DNA of 64,000 nt from Allopusillimonas sp008369125 (lineage in GTDB: Bacteria; Pseudomonadota; Gammaproteobacteria; Burkholderiales; Burkholderiaceae_B). Position numbers and translations under genes: made by a program. A model generated the notes under the pieces. That model was not told the DNA's origin. It did no database searches and saw only the letters and a program-made list of their open reading frames with translations. How positions within the stretch are numbered: the stretch's first letter is position 1; every line of letters begins with the position of its first letter. The stretch covers positions 682,001 through 746,000 of the forward strand of contig NZ_VOAY01000001.1 of assembly GCF_008369125.1 (NCBI RefSeq), written 5' to 3'. Of the stretch, positions 43,274-51,794 are shown one piece after another.

Positions 43274-44875
43274 GTGATCTCAACTGCCAATCTAACTATC
43301 CAGTTCGGCTCCAAGCCGCTTTTTGAAAACGTCAGCGTCAAGTTTGGTGAAGGAAACCGATACGGCCTCATTGGGGCCAATGGTTCCGGCAAATCTACCT
43401 TCATGAAGATTATTGGCGATGATCTGGAGCCCAGTGCGGGTAACGTGTCGCTTGAGCCAGGCGTGCGCCTGGGCAAGCTGCGGCAAGACCAGTTTGCCTA
43501 TGAGGATGTGCGCGTTCTCGACGTAGTCATGATGGGCCACGAAGAGATGTGGCAGGTTATGGCTGAGCGTGATGCAATTTACGACAACCCCGAGGCCACT
43601 GAAGACGACTACATGCGCGCGGCCGAGCTTGAGGCCAAGTTTGCGGAGTACGACGGGTATACTGCCGAGTCACGCGCAGGCGAACTGCTGCTGGGCCTCG
43701 AACTAACAGTAGATCAGCACGAGCTGCCCATGCGTGAAGTCGCTCCGGGCTGGAAGTTGCGGGTGCTGCTGGCCCAGGCTCTGTTTTCCAACCCTGATGT
43801 CTTGCTGCTCGACGAACCGACCAACAACCTCGACATCAACACCATACGCTGGCTCGAAGACGTGCTGAACAGCTATCAGAGCACCATGATCATCATTAGC
43901 CATGACCGTCACTTCCTGAATCAGGTGTGTACGCATATGGCCGATCTTGACTACCGTGAATTGCGCATTTACCCGGGCAACTATGATGACTACATGCTTG
44001 CGTCAACCCAGGCGCGTGAACGCCTGACAAACGCCAACGCCAAGGCTAAAGAACGCGTGGCCGAGTTGCAAGACTTTGTCCGTCGCTTTTCAGCCAACAA
44101 ATCCAAGGCGCGCCAGGCAACTTCACGGTTAAAGCAGATAGACCGCATTAAGTCAGAATCCGTCCAGGTTAAGCCGTCGTCGCGCCAGAATCCATATATT
44201 CGGTTCGAGCAGAACAAAGTCCTGCACCGCCTCGCCGTCACCATCGATGGCATCAGCAAGGCCTTTGATCAGCCCGTTATCCGCAATTACTCAGCCATGG
44301 TCGAGGCAGGCCAGAAAGTGGCCATTATTGGCGCCAACGGCGTCGGTAAAACAACACTGCTCAGGATGCTGGCCAATGATCTGAAACCTGATTCAGGTGC
44401 GGTAAAGTGGTCAGATACCGCTGACATAGGCTATATGGCGCAAGACGTATCCCATCAGTTCGATTCCACCAAAAACCTGTTTGACTGGCTGGGTGATTAC
44501 CGGCAGCCGGGTGATGACGACCAGTCGTTGCGTTCAGTTATGGGGCGTTTGCTGTTTTCGGGTGACGACATCAGCAAAGAGGTAAATGTGCTTTCTGGTG
44601 GCGAAAAAAACCGCATGAGTTTTGGGCGGCTAATGCTGGGTCGTCATAACGTCATGCTGCTCGATGAACCTACCAACCATCTGGATATGGAATCCATCGA
44701 GTCGTTGCAGTTTGCGCTGGAACTGTTCGAAGGCACGCTGTTTTTCGTGTCGCATGACCGCGAGTTCGTATCAGGCCTGGCTACCCGTATCATCGAAATT
44801 ATGCCTGACGGCCAGATCATTGATTACACAGGCAGCTACGACGATTACCTCGCTTCGCGCGGAATCGCCGCCTGA
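43274..44875 (+). CDS. ybiT: ABC-F family ATPase (YbiT-like)
   Basis: Soluble ribosome-associated ATPase, 533 residues, two ABC domains. Domain 1 has Walker A GLIGANGSGKSTFMKI, the degenerate signature APGWKLRVLLAQALF and Walker B VLLLDEPTNNLDINT. Domain 2 has IIGANGVGKTTLLRML, LSGGEKNRMSFGRLML and VMLLDEPTNHLDMESI. The linker between them (about residues 240-310) is Lys/Arg-rich and helical, the P-site tRNA interaction motif of the class. There are no membrane segments. The start codon is GTG at 43274 (ISTANLTIQFG), with no clear ribosome site. ABC-F proteins relieve ribosome stalling. YigZ follows directly. Confidence 0.92.
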   Translation: MISTANLTIQFGSKPLFENVSVKFGEGNRYGLIGANGSGKSTFMKIIGDDLEPSAGNVSLEPGVRLGKLRQDQFAYEDVRVLDVVMMGHEEMWQVMAERDAIYDNPEATEDDYMRAAELEAKFAEYDGYTAESRAGELLLGLELTVDQHELPMREVAPGWKLRVLLAQALFSNPDVLLLDEPTNNLDINTIRWLEDVLNSYQSTMIIISHDRHFLNQVCTHMADLDYRELRIYPGNYDDYMLASTQARERLTNANAKAKERVAELQDFVRRFSANKSKARQATSRLKQIDRIKSESVQVKPSSRQNPYIRFEQNKVLHRLAVTIDGISKAFDQPVIRNYSAMVEAGQKVAIIGANGVGKTTLLRMLANDLKPDSGAVKWSDTADIGYMAQDVSHQFDSTKNLFDWLGDYRQPGDDDQSLRSVMGRLLFSGDDISKEVNVLSGGEKNRMSFGRLMLGRHNVMLLDEPTNHLDMESIESLQFALELFEGTLFFVSHDREFVSGLATRIIEIMPDGQIIDYTGSYDDYLASRGIAA

Positions 44876-44883
44876 TGTAACGA

Positions 44884-45477
44884 GTGCCTGTTTCGTATAC
44901 CCTGAGCGCACCGGCGTCTTACGAAGAAGACATTAAAAAGAGCCGGTTTCTGGCGTTGGCAGACGCTGTGCAAACGCCCGAAGAGGCGATGGCGTTTTTT
45001 GCCGCAAACAGCGTTGCCGATGCCACGCATAATTGCTGGGCGTACCGCATTGGCGCTGAGTACCGTTTTAATGATGATGGTGAGCCCGGCGGCACAGCCG
45101 GGCGCCCGATTCTGCAGGCCATAGAAGGTCAGCAGTGCGACCGCGTTGCCGTATTGGTCATACGCTGGTTTGGTGGTGTAAAGCTGGGGACGGGCGGCTT
45201 GATGCGCGCCTATGGCGGTGCGGCGGCGCAATGTCTGCGTCTGGCTGCCAAAACCGAGCTTGTCGACGAAGTGCAGGTAAGCTGCGCCTGCGATTTTGCC
45301 GACATCGCCATTTTTCGGGCGCGCCTGCCTGGCTTTGATGTACGGGTGCTTGATGAGCAGTTTACCGATACGGGTGTGCGCTGGGTGCTTGCCGTGCCCC
45401 GCACCGAGGCTGCAGCGCTGCAGGCCCTGCATACCAACCTGACGCGCGGCAAAGGCATGTGGGAGCCGAAAGAGTAA
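44884..45477 (+). CDS. yigZ: YigZ/IMPACT family protein (UPF0029)
   Basis: 197 residues, GTG start at 44884 (PVSYTLSAPASYEEDIKKSR), eight bases after the ABC-F stop, so likely cotranscribed. The N-terminal UPF0029 domain has SRFLALADAVQTPEEAMAFF, HNCWAYRIGAE, FNDDGEPGGTAGRPILQAIE and VIRWFGGVKLGTGGLMRAY, the canonical IMPACT motifs. The C-terminal domain (about 135-195) has an EF-G domain V-like fold. E. coli YigZ binds nucleic acid-like ligands and its role is not established; eukaryotic IMPACT regulates translation. Pairing with an ABC-F ribosome factor fits a translation-linked role, by inference. Confidence 0.92.
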   Translation: MPVSYTLSAPASYEEDIKKSRFLALADAVQTPEEAMAFFAANSVADATHNCWAYRIGAEYRFNDDGEPGGTAGRPILQAIEGQQCDRVAVLVIRWFGGVKLGTGGLMRAYGGAAAQCLRLAAKTELVDEVQVSCACDFADIAIFRARLPGFDVRVLDEQFTDTGVRWVLAVPRTEAAALQALHTNLTRGKGMWEPKE

Positions 45478-45552
45478 CAAGGCGGGCCATTTACGCTCTG
45501 TGACGCGAACCTGCCGGGCGTAGTGTCGCCAGCAGGTCACACGCGGCCCGAA

Positions 45553-45936
45553 TCAGGCCTGTTCTTCGCCAGCACCGTTTTGCTGGGCGGCAATCTCGGC
45601 GTGCACTTGCTCCATGTCGAGGTCGCGTATTTGCGCAATCAGCTCATCGAGCTGCGAGGCCGACAGAGCGCCGGGTTGCGAAAACAGCAAAACCTGCTCA
45701 CGAAACACCATGAGTGTCGGAATTGAGCGGATGGACAGCGTGGTGGCCAGCTCCTGCTCGACTTCTGTATTGACCTTGGCGAATGTGATGTCGTCGTTTT
45801 TCTCGGCGGCAGCCTCAAAAGTTGGCGCAAAGTTATTGCAAGGCCCGCACCACGGTGCCCAGAAGTCCACGATGAGTGGCTTGGTGTCCTGGATGGCTGT
45901 CTGAAATGTGTCTTTGTCCAGTTCGATGGTGCTCAT
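45553..45936 (-). CDS. Thioredoxin-like protein
   Basis: 127 residues, thioredoxin fold with the redox motif WAPWCGPCNNF (Cys30, Cys33) and the cis-Pro loop RSIPTLMVF. No signal peptide is seen, so it is cytosolic. The C-terminal 20 residues form an acidic Gln/Glu-rich tail (AEIAAQQNGAGEEQA). It reduces disulfides or acts as an electron donor; whether it is the main thioredoxin cannot be said. The ATG at 45936 has AGGGG before it. Directly upstream on the minus strand is an intrinsic-terminator-like hairpin with a T-run, so its 5' leader is either very short or subject to attenuation. It is convergent with yigZ. Confidence 0.9.
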   Translation of the reverse strand: MSTIELDKDTFQTAIQDTKPLIVDFWAPWCGPCNNFAPTFEAAAEKNDDITFAKVNTEVEQELATTLSIRSIPTLMVFREQVLLFSQPGALSASQLDELIAQIRDLDMEQVHAEIAAQQNGAGEEQA

Positions 45937-45946
45937 AGATACCCCT

Positions 45947-45979
45947 AAAAATAAAAAAGCGGCCTCTAGAAAGCCGCTT
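45947..45979 (-). terminator. Terminator-like hairpin in front of the thioredoxin gene
   Basis: On the minus strand AAGCGGC (45979-45973) and GCCGCTT (45963-45957) form a stem with a nine-base loop, followed by a T-rich run (TTTTATTTTT). It ends about 10 bases before the thioredoxin ATG. It could end the permease transcript, or act as an attenuator. Confidence 0.7.
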
Positions 45980-46089
45980 GTTCTGGATAGTTTGAGCTTC
46001 CAGTGTAACGCCTTTGCGAGGCCGTTGCAGAGGCCGCAGGCTGACCTCTGCTTGAAAGAGGCCTGTTTCGGCAGCCATTTCGTTGATTT

Positions 46090-47382
46090 TTATTCGGCGA
46101 AAAATCCATATTTGATGACGAACAGAATGGCGACGAGCAGGGTTGCCATGTGGATGTCGCGGAAGCGGCCCGTCACGGCCTTGAGCACGACATAGCTTAT
46201 AAAGCCAAAGGCCAGACCATTGGCAATGGAATACGTAAAAGGCATGGCCATGGCGGTGAGGGCAGCTGGCGTTGCTTCGGTGACGTCTTTCCAGTCAACA
46301 TTGACGATCTCGCGAAGCATGAGGCCGGCCACGTAGAGCAGGGCTGGTGCGGTGGCGTAGGCAGGTACGGCACCTGCCAGCGGTGCCAGGAACAGCGACA
46401 GCAAGAACAATACGCCTATGGTCAGGGCAGTAAGGCCGGTGCGCCCGCCAGCCTGCACGCCAGAAGCGCTTTCGGCGTAAGCGGTGGTGCTACTGGTTCC
46501 CAGGAATGAACCCGCGACAATCGCTGTACTGTCAGCCAGCAAGGCCCGGCCAAGGCGGTTGGGCTTGCCTTCTTCGATGAGGCCGGCGCGGGTGGCCACG
46601 CCGATCATGGTGCCGGTGGCATCAAACACTTCGACCAAAACGAGCACCAAAATGACGTGGACAAACCCGGTGTGTAACGCGCCCATGATGTCGAGTTGCA
46701 TAAAGGTGGGTGCCAGACTGGGTGGTGTGGAAAACACACCATAAAACTGGCTGTTGCCCGTAGCCATGGACAGCACCGTGACAACCAGAATGCCGATAAG
46801 AATGGCTCCACGCACCTTGAGTGCGTCGAGCCCGGCAATTATAAAAAACCCAAGTATGGCGAACAGTGGGGGGGCAGAGGTCAGGTCGCCGAGGCCAACT
46901 TTGGTGGCTTCGTTGGCCACCACAATGCCTGAGCTGCTGAATGCAATGAGCGCGAGAAACAGCCCAATACCTGCGGCAATGGCCGAGCGTAAAGAATGGG
47001 GTATGCCTGCGACCAGCCACGTTCGGACGCCCGAGACGGTGAGCAATACAAAGATAACGCCAGAGATGAATACAGCCCCCAACGCCTGCTGCCAGGTGTA
47101 TCCCAGGGTTCCTACCACGGTAAACGCAAAAAACGCGTTAAGCCCCATGCCTGGTGCCATGCCGATAGGCCAGTTAGCCACGAACGCCATAATAAACGTG
47201 CCAAGTGCGGCGGCCAGGCAGGTGGCGACAAACACCGCGCTTTTATCCATGCCCGTCGTCGACAGAATCTCGGGGTTGACGAAGATAATGTACGACATGG
47301 TAAGAAACGTAGTAATCCCGGCAAGGATCTCTGTGCGAGCGGTGGTATTGTGCTCACGCAACTGGAAAAAACGTTCTAGCAT
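46090..47382 (-). CDS. NCS2-family purine permease (AzgA/GhxP-like)
   Basis: Inner-membrane proton symporter for hypoxanthine, guanine or adenine, 430 residues, about 12-14 helices. It opens MLERFFQLREHNTTARTEIL and has the AzgA-type blocks GITTFLTMSYIIFVNPEILS, GMAPGMGLNAFFAFTVV, LVEVFDATGTMIGVATRAGL and FLGTSSTTAYAESASGVQAG. The tail is KYGFFAE. It probably brings in purine bases for salvage. It lies upstream of the thioredoxin gene on the same strand with a terminator-like hairpin between, so it is probably a separate transcript. Divergent from tsaD. Confidence 0.93.
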   Translation of the reverse strand: MLERFFQLREHNTTARTEILAGITTFLTMSYIIFVNPEILSTTGMDKSAVFVATCLAAALGTFIMAFVANWPIGMAPGMGLNAFFAFTVVGTLGYTWQQALGAVFISGVIFVLLTVSGVRTWLVAGIPHSLRSAIAAGIGLFLALIAFSSSGIVVANEATKVGLGDLTSAPPLFAILGFFIIAGLDALKVRGAILIGILVVTVLSMATGNSQFYGVFSTPPSLAPTFMQLDIMGALHTGFVHVILVLVLVEVFDATGTMIGVATRAGLIEEGKPNRLGRALLADSTAIVAGSFLGTSSTTAYAESASGVQAGGRTGLTALTIGVLFLLSLFLAPLAGAVPAYATAPALLYVAGLMLREIVNVDWKDVTEATPAALTAMAMPFTYSIANGLAFGFISYVVLKAVTGRFRDIHMATLLVAILFVIKYGFFAE

Positions 47383-47490
47383 AATGATTCCCGTGGCAGA
47401 TAGCTGGTCGTTATTGCAGGTTGGTCGTTATTGCAGTATTGATAGCTAGAATTCTACGGCGGTTTGTCTGCGGGTTGTACACTAGCAATC

Positions 47491-48552
47491 ATGATAATTA
47501 TAGGTTTTGAAAGTTCATGCGATGAAACCGGCGTTGCTCTGGTCGATACCCAGCGCGGCTTGCTGGCACACGCCCTGCACAGTCAGATTGCCATGCATCG
47601 CGAATACGGGGGGGTCGTACCTGAATTGGCGTCGCGCGATCACATCCGGCGCGTCTTGCCGCTGACGCGAGAAGTATTGCAGAAAGCAGGCGTGTCCATG
47701 GACGACATCGGCGCGGTCGCCTATACCGCTGGGCCCGGCCTTGCAGGAGCCCTGCTAGTGGGCGCAAGCGTGGCCCAATCTTTTGCGTGGGCGCGGGGTT
47801 TGCCTGCCATACCCATTCATCATCTTGAAGGCCATCTGCTTTCGCCGCTGCTGGCCCAGCCTCGTCCTGACTTTCCTTTTGTCGCGCTACTGGTCTCAGG
47901 TGGGCACACGCAGCTCATGAGGGTGGATGGCGTAGGGGCGTATTCTCTGCTCGGCGAAACCCTTGACGACGCAGCGGGCGAGGCTTTCGACAAATCGGCC
48001 AAGCTGATGGGGCTGGGTTACCCGGGTGGCCCGGCGCTTTCTGCGCTGGCGCGCAAGGGCGACCCGCAACGTTTTGCGTTGCCCCGACCGATGCTGCATA
48101 GCCGCGATCTTGATTTCAGTTTCAGTGGGCTTAAAACAGCGGTGCTTACGCGTATCAAGGCTGCCGACAAAGACGGCGGGCTTAGTGAGCAAGATCGAAC
48201 CGACCTGGCTGCAGCTACTGAGGCGGCAATTGTGGACGTGCTGGCGGCAAAATCCATTAAAGCCATGAAACAGACAGGCCTGAAGCGGCTTGTGGTGGCG
48301 GGTGGGGTAGGTGCCAATCGGTTGCTGCGCGAGCGTTTGGTAACCACCATGAAAGGCCTGGGCGGCGAGGTGTTTTTCCCGCCGTTAGAGTTTTGCACTG
48401 ATAACGGCGCCATGATTGCCTTTGCCGGCGCTTGCCGCGTCAACGCCGGCCTGGCTGATCTGTCTGCAGGGCACCATGCGTTTACGGTAAAACCTCGTTG
48501 GGATCTGCGCGATGTTTGTCTTCCCGCAGACAACGCGGTTGTTCAGGCCTAG
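47491..48552 (+). CDS. tsaD: tRNA N6-threonylcarbamoyladenosine transferase
   Basis: Essential t6A synthesis enzyme, with TsaB and TsaE partners elsewhere. 353 residues, ASKHA fold. The start IIIGFESSCDETGVALVDTQ, the metal-binding IHHLEGHLLSPLL with two His, LLVSGGHTQLMRVDGVGAYS, GEAFDKSAKLMGLGYPGGP, FSGLKTAVLTRI and GGVGANRLLRERL are canonical. The ATG at 47491 is chosen; a TTG at 47464 is in frame but unsupported. There is no obvious ribosome site, as often for this gene. Its 3' end overlaps that of plsY by four bases in convergent orientation. Confidence 0.96.
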   Translation: MIIIGFESSCDETGVALVDTQRGLLAHALHSQIAMHREYGGVVPELASRDHIRRVLPLTREVLQKAGVSMDDIGAVAYTAGPGLAGALLVGASVAQSFAWARGLPAIPIHHLEGHLLSPLLAQPRPDFPFVALLVSGGHTQLMRVDGVGAYSLLGETLDDAAGEAFDKSAKLMGLGYPGGPALSALARKGDPQRFALPRPMLHSRDLDFSFSGLKTAVLTRIKAADKDGGLSEQDRTDLAAATEAAIVDVLAAKSIKAMKQTGLKRLVVAGGVGANRLLRERLVTTMKGLGGEVFFPPLEFCTDNGAMIAFAGACRVNAGLADLSAGHHAFTVKPRWDLRDVCLPADNAVVQA

Positions 48553-49211
48553 CGACGTCGCTGACCCGGTTTTTTCTTGTCGCTGCCAATACGGGTTTCT
48601 TTGCCTGTCATGAGGCGGCTGATATTGGCCTGGTGGCGGTAAAGCAGCACCACACTGATAACAACAATGGCGATAGCTACGGAGCCATCCATGCGCCAGG
48701 CGACATTGCCACCCAGAAGATAATAAAACGGCGCAAAAATGGCCGCTACGATGGACGCCAGTGAAGAATACCTCGACACCCAGGCAATAATTAGCCATGT
48801 GCCCACGGTTGCCAGTGCCAGCCATGGGTTGAGCCCCAGCAGAACGCCCAGGGCAGTGGCAACACCTTTGCCGCCTTTAAACCCAATAAACAAGGGGTAA
48901 ACATGCCCCAAAAATGCGGCCACGGCACAAGCCGCGACCACGCTGAAAGACAGCCCGAAACGCTGGGTGATCCATACAGACAGCACCACGGCTGCCCACC
49001 CTTTGGCGGCATCACCAAGCAGCGTTAACGCCGCCGCGGTTTTGTTGCCTGTGCGCAAGACGTTGGTGGCCCCGGGGTTTTTGGAGCCGAAGCTGCGCGG
49101 ATCGGCCAGGCCCATGGCCCGACTGACGACGACAGCAAACGGTATCGACCCTATGAGATACGATGCGACTATAAGAAGAACGGCGATGAGGGTGGCTGAA
49201 ATCATAGACAT
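48549..49211 (-). CDS. plsY: Glycerol-3-phosphate acyltransferase PlsY
   Basis: Inner-membrane enzyme that transfers an acyl group from acyl-phosphate to glycerol-3-phosphate, the first step of phospholipid synthesis. 220 residues, seven helices. The three PlsY motifs are present: GSIPFAVVVSRAMG, FGSKNPGATNVLRTGNKTAA and GHVYPLFIGFKGGKGVATAL. The C-terminus is basic (KETRIGSDKKKPGQRRR). The start is either ATG 49211 or ATG 49205; the first is used. Convergent with tsaD and overlapping it by four bases at the 3' ends; the surE gene lies on the opposite strand about 110 bases from its start. Confidence 0.95.
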   Translation of the reverse strand: MSMISATLIAVLLIVASYLIGSIPFAVVVSRAMGLADPRSFGSKNPGATNVLRTGNKTAAALTLLGDAAKGWAAVVLSVWITQRFGLSFSVVAACAVAAFLGHVYPLFIGFKGGKGVATALGVLLGLNPWLALATVGTWLIIAWVSRYSSLASIVAAIFAPFYYLLGGNVAWRMDGSVAIAIVVISVVLLYRHQANISRLMTGKETRIGSDKKKPGQRRR

Positions 49212-49321
49212 AGAAAGGCTGGCTCCGTTGGCTGCTGCACGCGATTCTACCTAGTGTCGCCCAAATTACCAAAACGACCGGGTACAATTCGCTACGTTCG
49301 GTTGAGTTTATGTGGAAAGCA

Positions 49322-50080
49322 ATGCGCATACTAGTATCCAATGATGATGGTTATAACGCTCCCGGGCTCGAAGCGCTGGTCAAAGCGCTTGATGGCCTGG
49401 GCGACCTCACTGTAGTGGCGCCTGAAACCAACTGCAGCGGTTCATCCAACTCGCTGACGCTCAACCGCCCTTTGTCGGTGCGGCAGGCCAAAAATGGCTT
49501 TTATTTTGTCAACGGTACGCCCTCCGATTGCGTTCACATCGCGCTTACGGGTTTGCTCGATTTCCGGCCTGATCTGGTGGTTTCGGGCATCAATAACGGC
49601 GCCAACATGGGTGAAGACACGCTGTACTCCGGCACCGTCGCGGCAGCCACCGAGGGCTATCTGTTTGGCATTCCCGCCATCGCCTTCTCAATTGTGCGCA
49701 AAGGCTGGGATCACCTCGATACGGCGGCGCGCATAGCCCGTCAGGTGGTTGAGCAACAAACCCGCTCGCCGCTGGCAGGCCAAATTCTTCTCAACGTTAA
49801 TATTCCGGCTGTGCCCTACGAGGCCATTCAGGAAATCCGGGTTACCCGTCTGGGCAAGCGTCATCCTTCGGAGCCCGTTGTTAAAAGCAGTACACCCTAT
49901 GGCGAGCCGGTGTACTGGATAGGGCCGGTCGGGCGTGTCTCTGACTCGGCCGATGACACCGACTTCGGTGCCATTGAGCAAAACGCGGTGTCGATCACGC
50001 CATTACGGTTTGATTTAACACACTACACCCAACTCGATCAGGTACGTACCTGGGCAGATCCTCTATGCGTAAACCGGTAG
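49322..50080 (+). CDS. surE: 5'/3'-nucleotidase SurE
   Basis: Metal-dependent phosphatase of nucleoside monophosphates with exopolyphosphatase activity, needed for stationary-phase survival. The 252 residues begin MRILVSNDDGYNAPGLEALV (metal-binding Asp-Asp) and include VVAPETNCSGSSNSLTL, FVNGTPSDCVHIALTG, VSGINNGANMGEDTLYSGTV and AAATEG. ATG 49322 fits the family start, with GGAAAG before it; ATG 49310 would add four residues. The 3' end overlaps pcm by 16 bases. surE-pcm-nlpD is a classic survival operon. Confidence 0.96.
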   Translation: MRILVSNDDGYNAPGLEALVKALDGLGDLTVVAPETNCSGSSNSLTLNRPLSVRQAKNGFYFVNGTPSDCVHIALTGLLDFRPDLVVSGINNGANMGEDTLYSGTVAAATEGYLFGIPAIAFSIVRKGWDHLDTAARIARQVVEQQTRSPLAGQILLNVNIPAVPYEAIQEIRVTRLGKRHPSEPVVKSSTPYGEPVYWIGPVGRVSDSADDTDFGAIEQNAVSITPLRFDLTHYTQLDQVRTWADPLCVNR

Positions 50081-50970
50081 CGCCTTTTACCTTCGAGCGC
50101 GGTACCACCAACCGTTTCGGGCGGTCCAGTCTGGGCGGCGGCGTATCGGCAGCCAACAGCAACACACGGATTGTCACGGCTGCAGGCGCTGGCGTAACGG
50201 CCGGGCAGGCACCTACACGCGCCTTTCCGGGTCGTAGCGGGGCTGCACCCCTAAACACAGGTACGCCGGGCAAAGGTCAGTCTTTGCTGGCAAGCGCGGG
50301 GGCGCGAGCTCCGCAAGTCAATCTGGGTTTGAACTCCGAACGATCACGCGCCATCATGGTTCAACGCTTGCGCAATCAAGGCATCCAGGACGAGCGTGTG
50401 CTTAATGCCATGATGCAGGTGCCGCGGCATATTTTTGTCGATGAAGGCCTGGCCAGTCGTGCTTATGAAGACGCTGCATTACCCATTGGCCACAGCCAGA
50501 CTATATCGCAGCCCTGGGTCGTGGCACGCATGATTTCGGCCATGTGTGAAAACCGCGAACCCACGCGCATTCTTGAGGTTGGCGCTGGGTGTGGTTACCA
50601 GACCGCCGTGCTGGCACATTTAGTCAAAGAAGTTCATGCAATCGAGCGCATTCGTGGCCTTTTCGAATCAGCCCGCGAAACGCTGCGATCGCTCAAGCTC
50701 ATGTCACGCGTTCGTCTGGTTTTTGGAGACGGCATGGCAGGGTTACCCGGTTTAGCGCCTTTCGACGGTATCGTCGTTGCCGCTGCCGGTATTAAAATTC
50801 CCCAGGCGCTGCTAGAACAGCTCGCCGTTGGGGGCCGTCTAATCGCGCCTGAAGGAACGACTGCGCAACGGCTGATTCTCATTGAGCGCACCGGTGCCGC
50901 ATCATGGCGCCGCGAAGAGCTCGAGTCAGTGCGTTTCGTTCCATTGCGTTCAGGTACACAGCCGTATTAA
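50065..50970 (+). CDS. pcm: Protein-L-isoaspartate O-methyltransferase with N-terminal extension
   Basis: SAM-dependent repair of isoaspartyl residues in aged proteins. 301 residues. The first about 90 form a Gly/Ala/Thr-rich, basic extension lacking known domains, as in some Burkholderiales Pcm proteins (from memory). The catalytic part starts near SERSRAIMVQRLRNQGIQDE and shows ALPIGHSQTISQPWVVARM, the SAM-binding ILEVGAGCGYQTAVLAHL and VVAAAGIKIPQALLEQL. It overlaps the end of surE, so translation is coupled; nlpD follows 14 bases after its stop. Ordinary enzyme with a notable extension. Confidence 0.94.
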   Translation: MRKPVAPFTFERGTTNRFGRSSLGGGVSAANSNTRIVTAAGAGVTAGQAPTRAFPGRSGAAPLNTGTPGKGQSLLASAGARAPQVNLGLNSERSRAIMVQRLRNQGIQDERVLNAMMQVPRHIFVDEGLASRAYEDAALPIGHSQTISQPWVVARMISAMCENREPTRILEVGAGCGYQTAVLAHLVKEVHAIERIRGLFESARETLRSLKLMSRVRLVFGDGMAGLPGLAPFDGIVVAAAGIKIPQALLEQLAVGGRLIAPEGTTAQRLILIERTGAASWRREELESVRFVPLRSGTQPY

Positions 50971-50984
50971 AAATGGAGACCTCT

Positions 50985-51794
50985 ATGCATACAGAGATAC
51001 AACAGTCAGGTCAAAACGCTTTTTTCCGCAATGCCAGGCCCGAAAGCGGCCGGCTTGCTTTAGTTGCCGTGGCTGTCGCCGCGGCGCTACTTGCTGGCTG
51101 TGCGGCTGAAACACAGGCGCCCATTACAGACATGACAGGTGGCAAGGCGACCACATCATCCGCCACCGGTACCTATGTTGTAAAACCGGGTGACACGCTA
51201 TACCAGATCGCTCAGGCGCACAGCATGACTTACGCTGATCTGGCACGCATCAACAATATTACCGACCCCAGCCAGCTCAAGCCTGGGCAGGTACTGCGCG
51301 TTACAGGTAAAGCGGCACCCGCAGCGTCGACATCCGCCGGCCCTGCACAAACCATACCGGTAACCCCTGTGCAACCCGTAACGCCCGCAGCACCCGTTGA
51401 CGTACCTCGCGCCAGCGACGCTGCTACTGTCAACTGGGGGTGGCCGGCATCGACATCCGGCAAAATCATCCAAGATTTCAATGCCAACACCAAGGGCATT
51501 GATATTTCGGGTGCCATAGGTGATCCTGTTTATGCGGCGGCCGATGGCGATGTGATGTACGCCGGAAACGGGGTACGCGGGCTGGGTAATCTAATACTGC
51601 TGGGGCATGGCAACAGCTTTGTTACAGCCTACGCTCATAATCATGAGCTTAAGGTCAAGACTGGGCAAAAGGTCAAGAAGGGCGATCAAATTGCTACGCT
51701 GGGGCAAACTGACACCAGTTCGCCACGCTTGCATTTCGAGATCCGTCGTGGCGGTACGCCGGTTAATCCAATGTCGTATCTGCCCAAGCGATGA
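50985..51794 (+). CDS. nlpD: NlpD-like LysM/M23 lipoprotein
   Basis: Envelope lipoprotein activating amidases at the septum. 269 residues: a basic N-terminal region, hydrophobic stretch and lipobox LLAGC (Cys about 40); LysM domain TYVVKPGDTLYQIAQAHSMT to LKPGQVLRV (about 65-108); Pro/Ala/Val linker; M23 domain from VNWGWPASTSGKIIQDF to the end. As in E. coli NlpD, the catalytic His/Asp set is degenerate (KGIDI in place of HxGxD), so it is an activator rather than a peptidase. The ATG at 50985 has GGAGA six bases earlier. The stop overlaps the next gene (ATGA). rpoS, often next, is absent. Confidence 0.93.
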   Translation: MHTEIQQSGQNAFFRNARPESGRLALVAVAVAAALLAGCAAETQAPITDMTGGKATTSSATGTYVVKPGDTLYQIAQAHSMTYADLARINNITDPSQLKPGQVLRVTGKAAPAASTSAGPAQTIPVTPVQPVTPAAPVDVPRASDAATVNWGWPASTSGKIIQDFNANTKGIDISGAIGDPVYAAADGDVMYAGNGVRGLGNLILLGHGNSFVTAYAHNHELKVKTGQKVKKGDQIATLGQTDTSSPRLHFEIRRGGTPVNPMSYLPKR

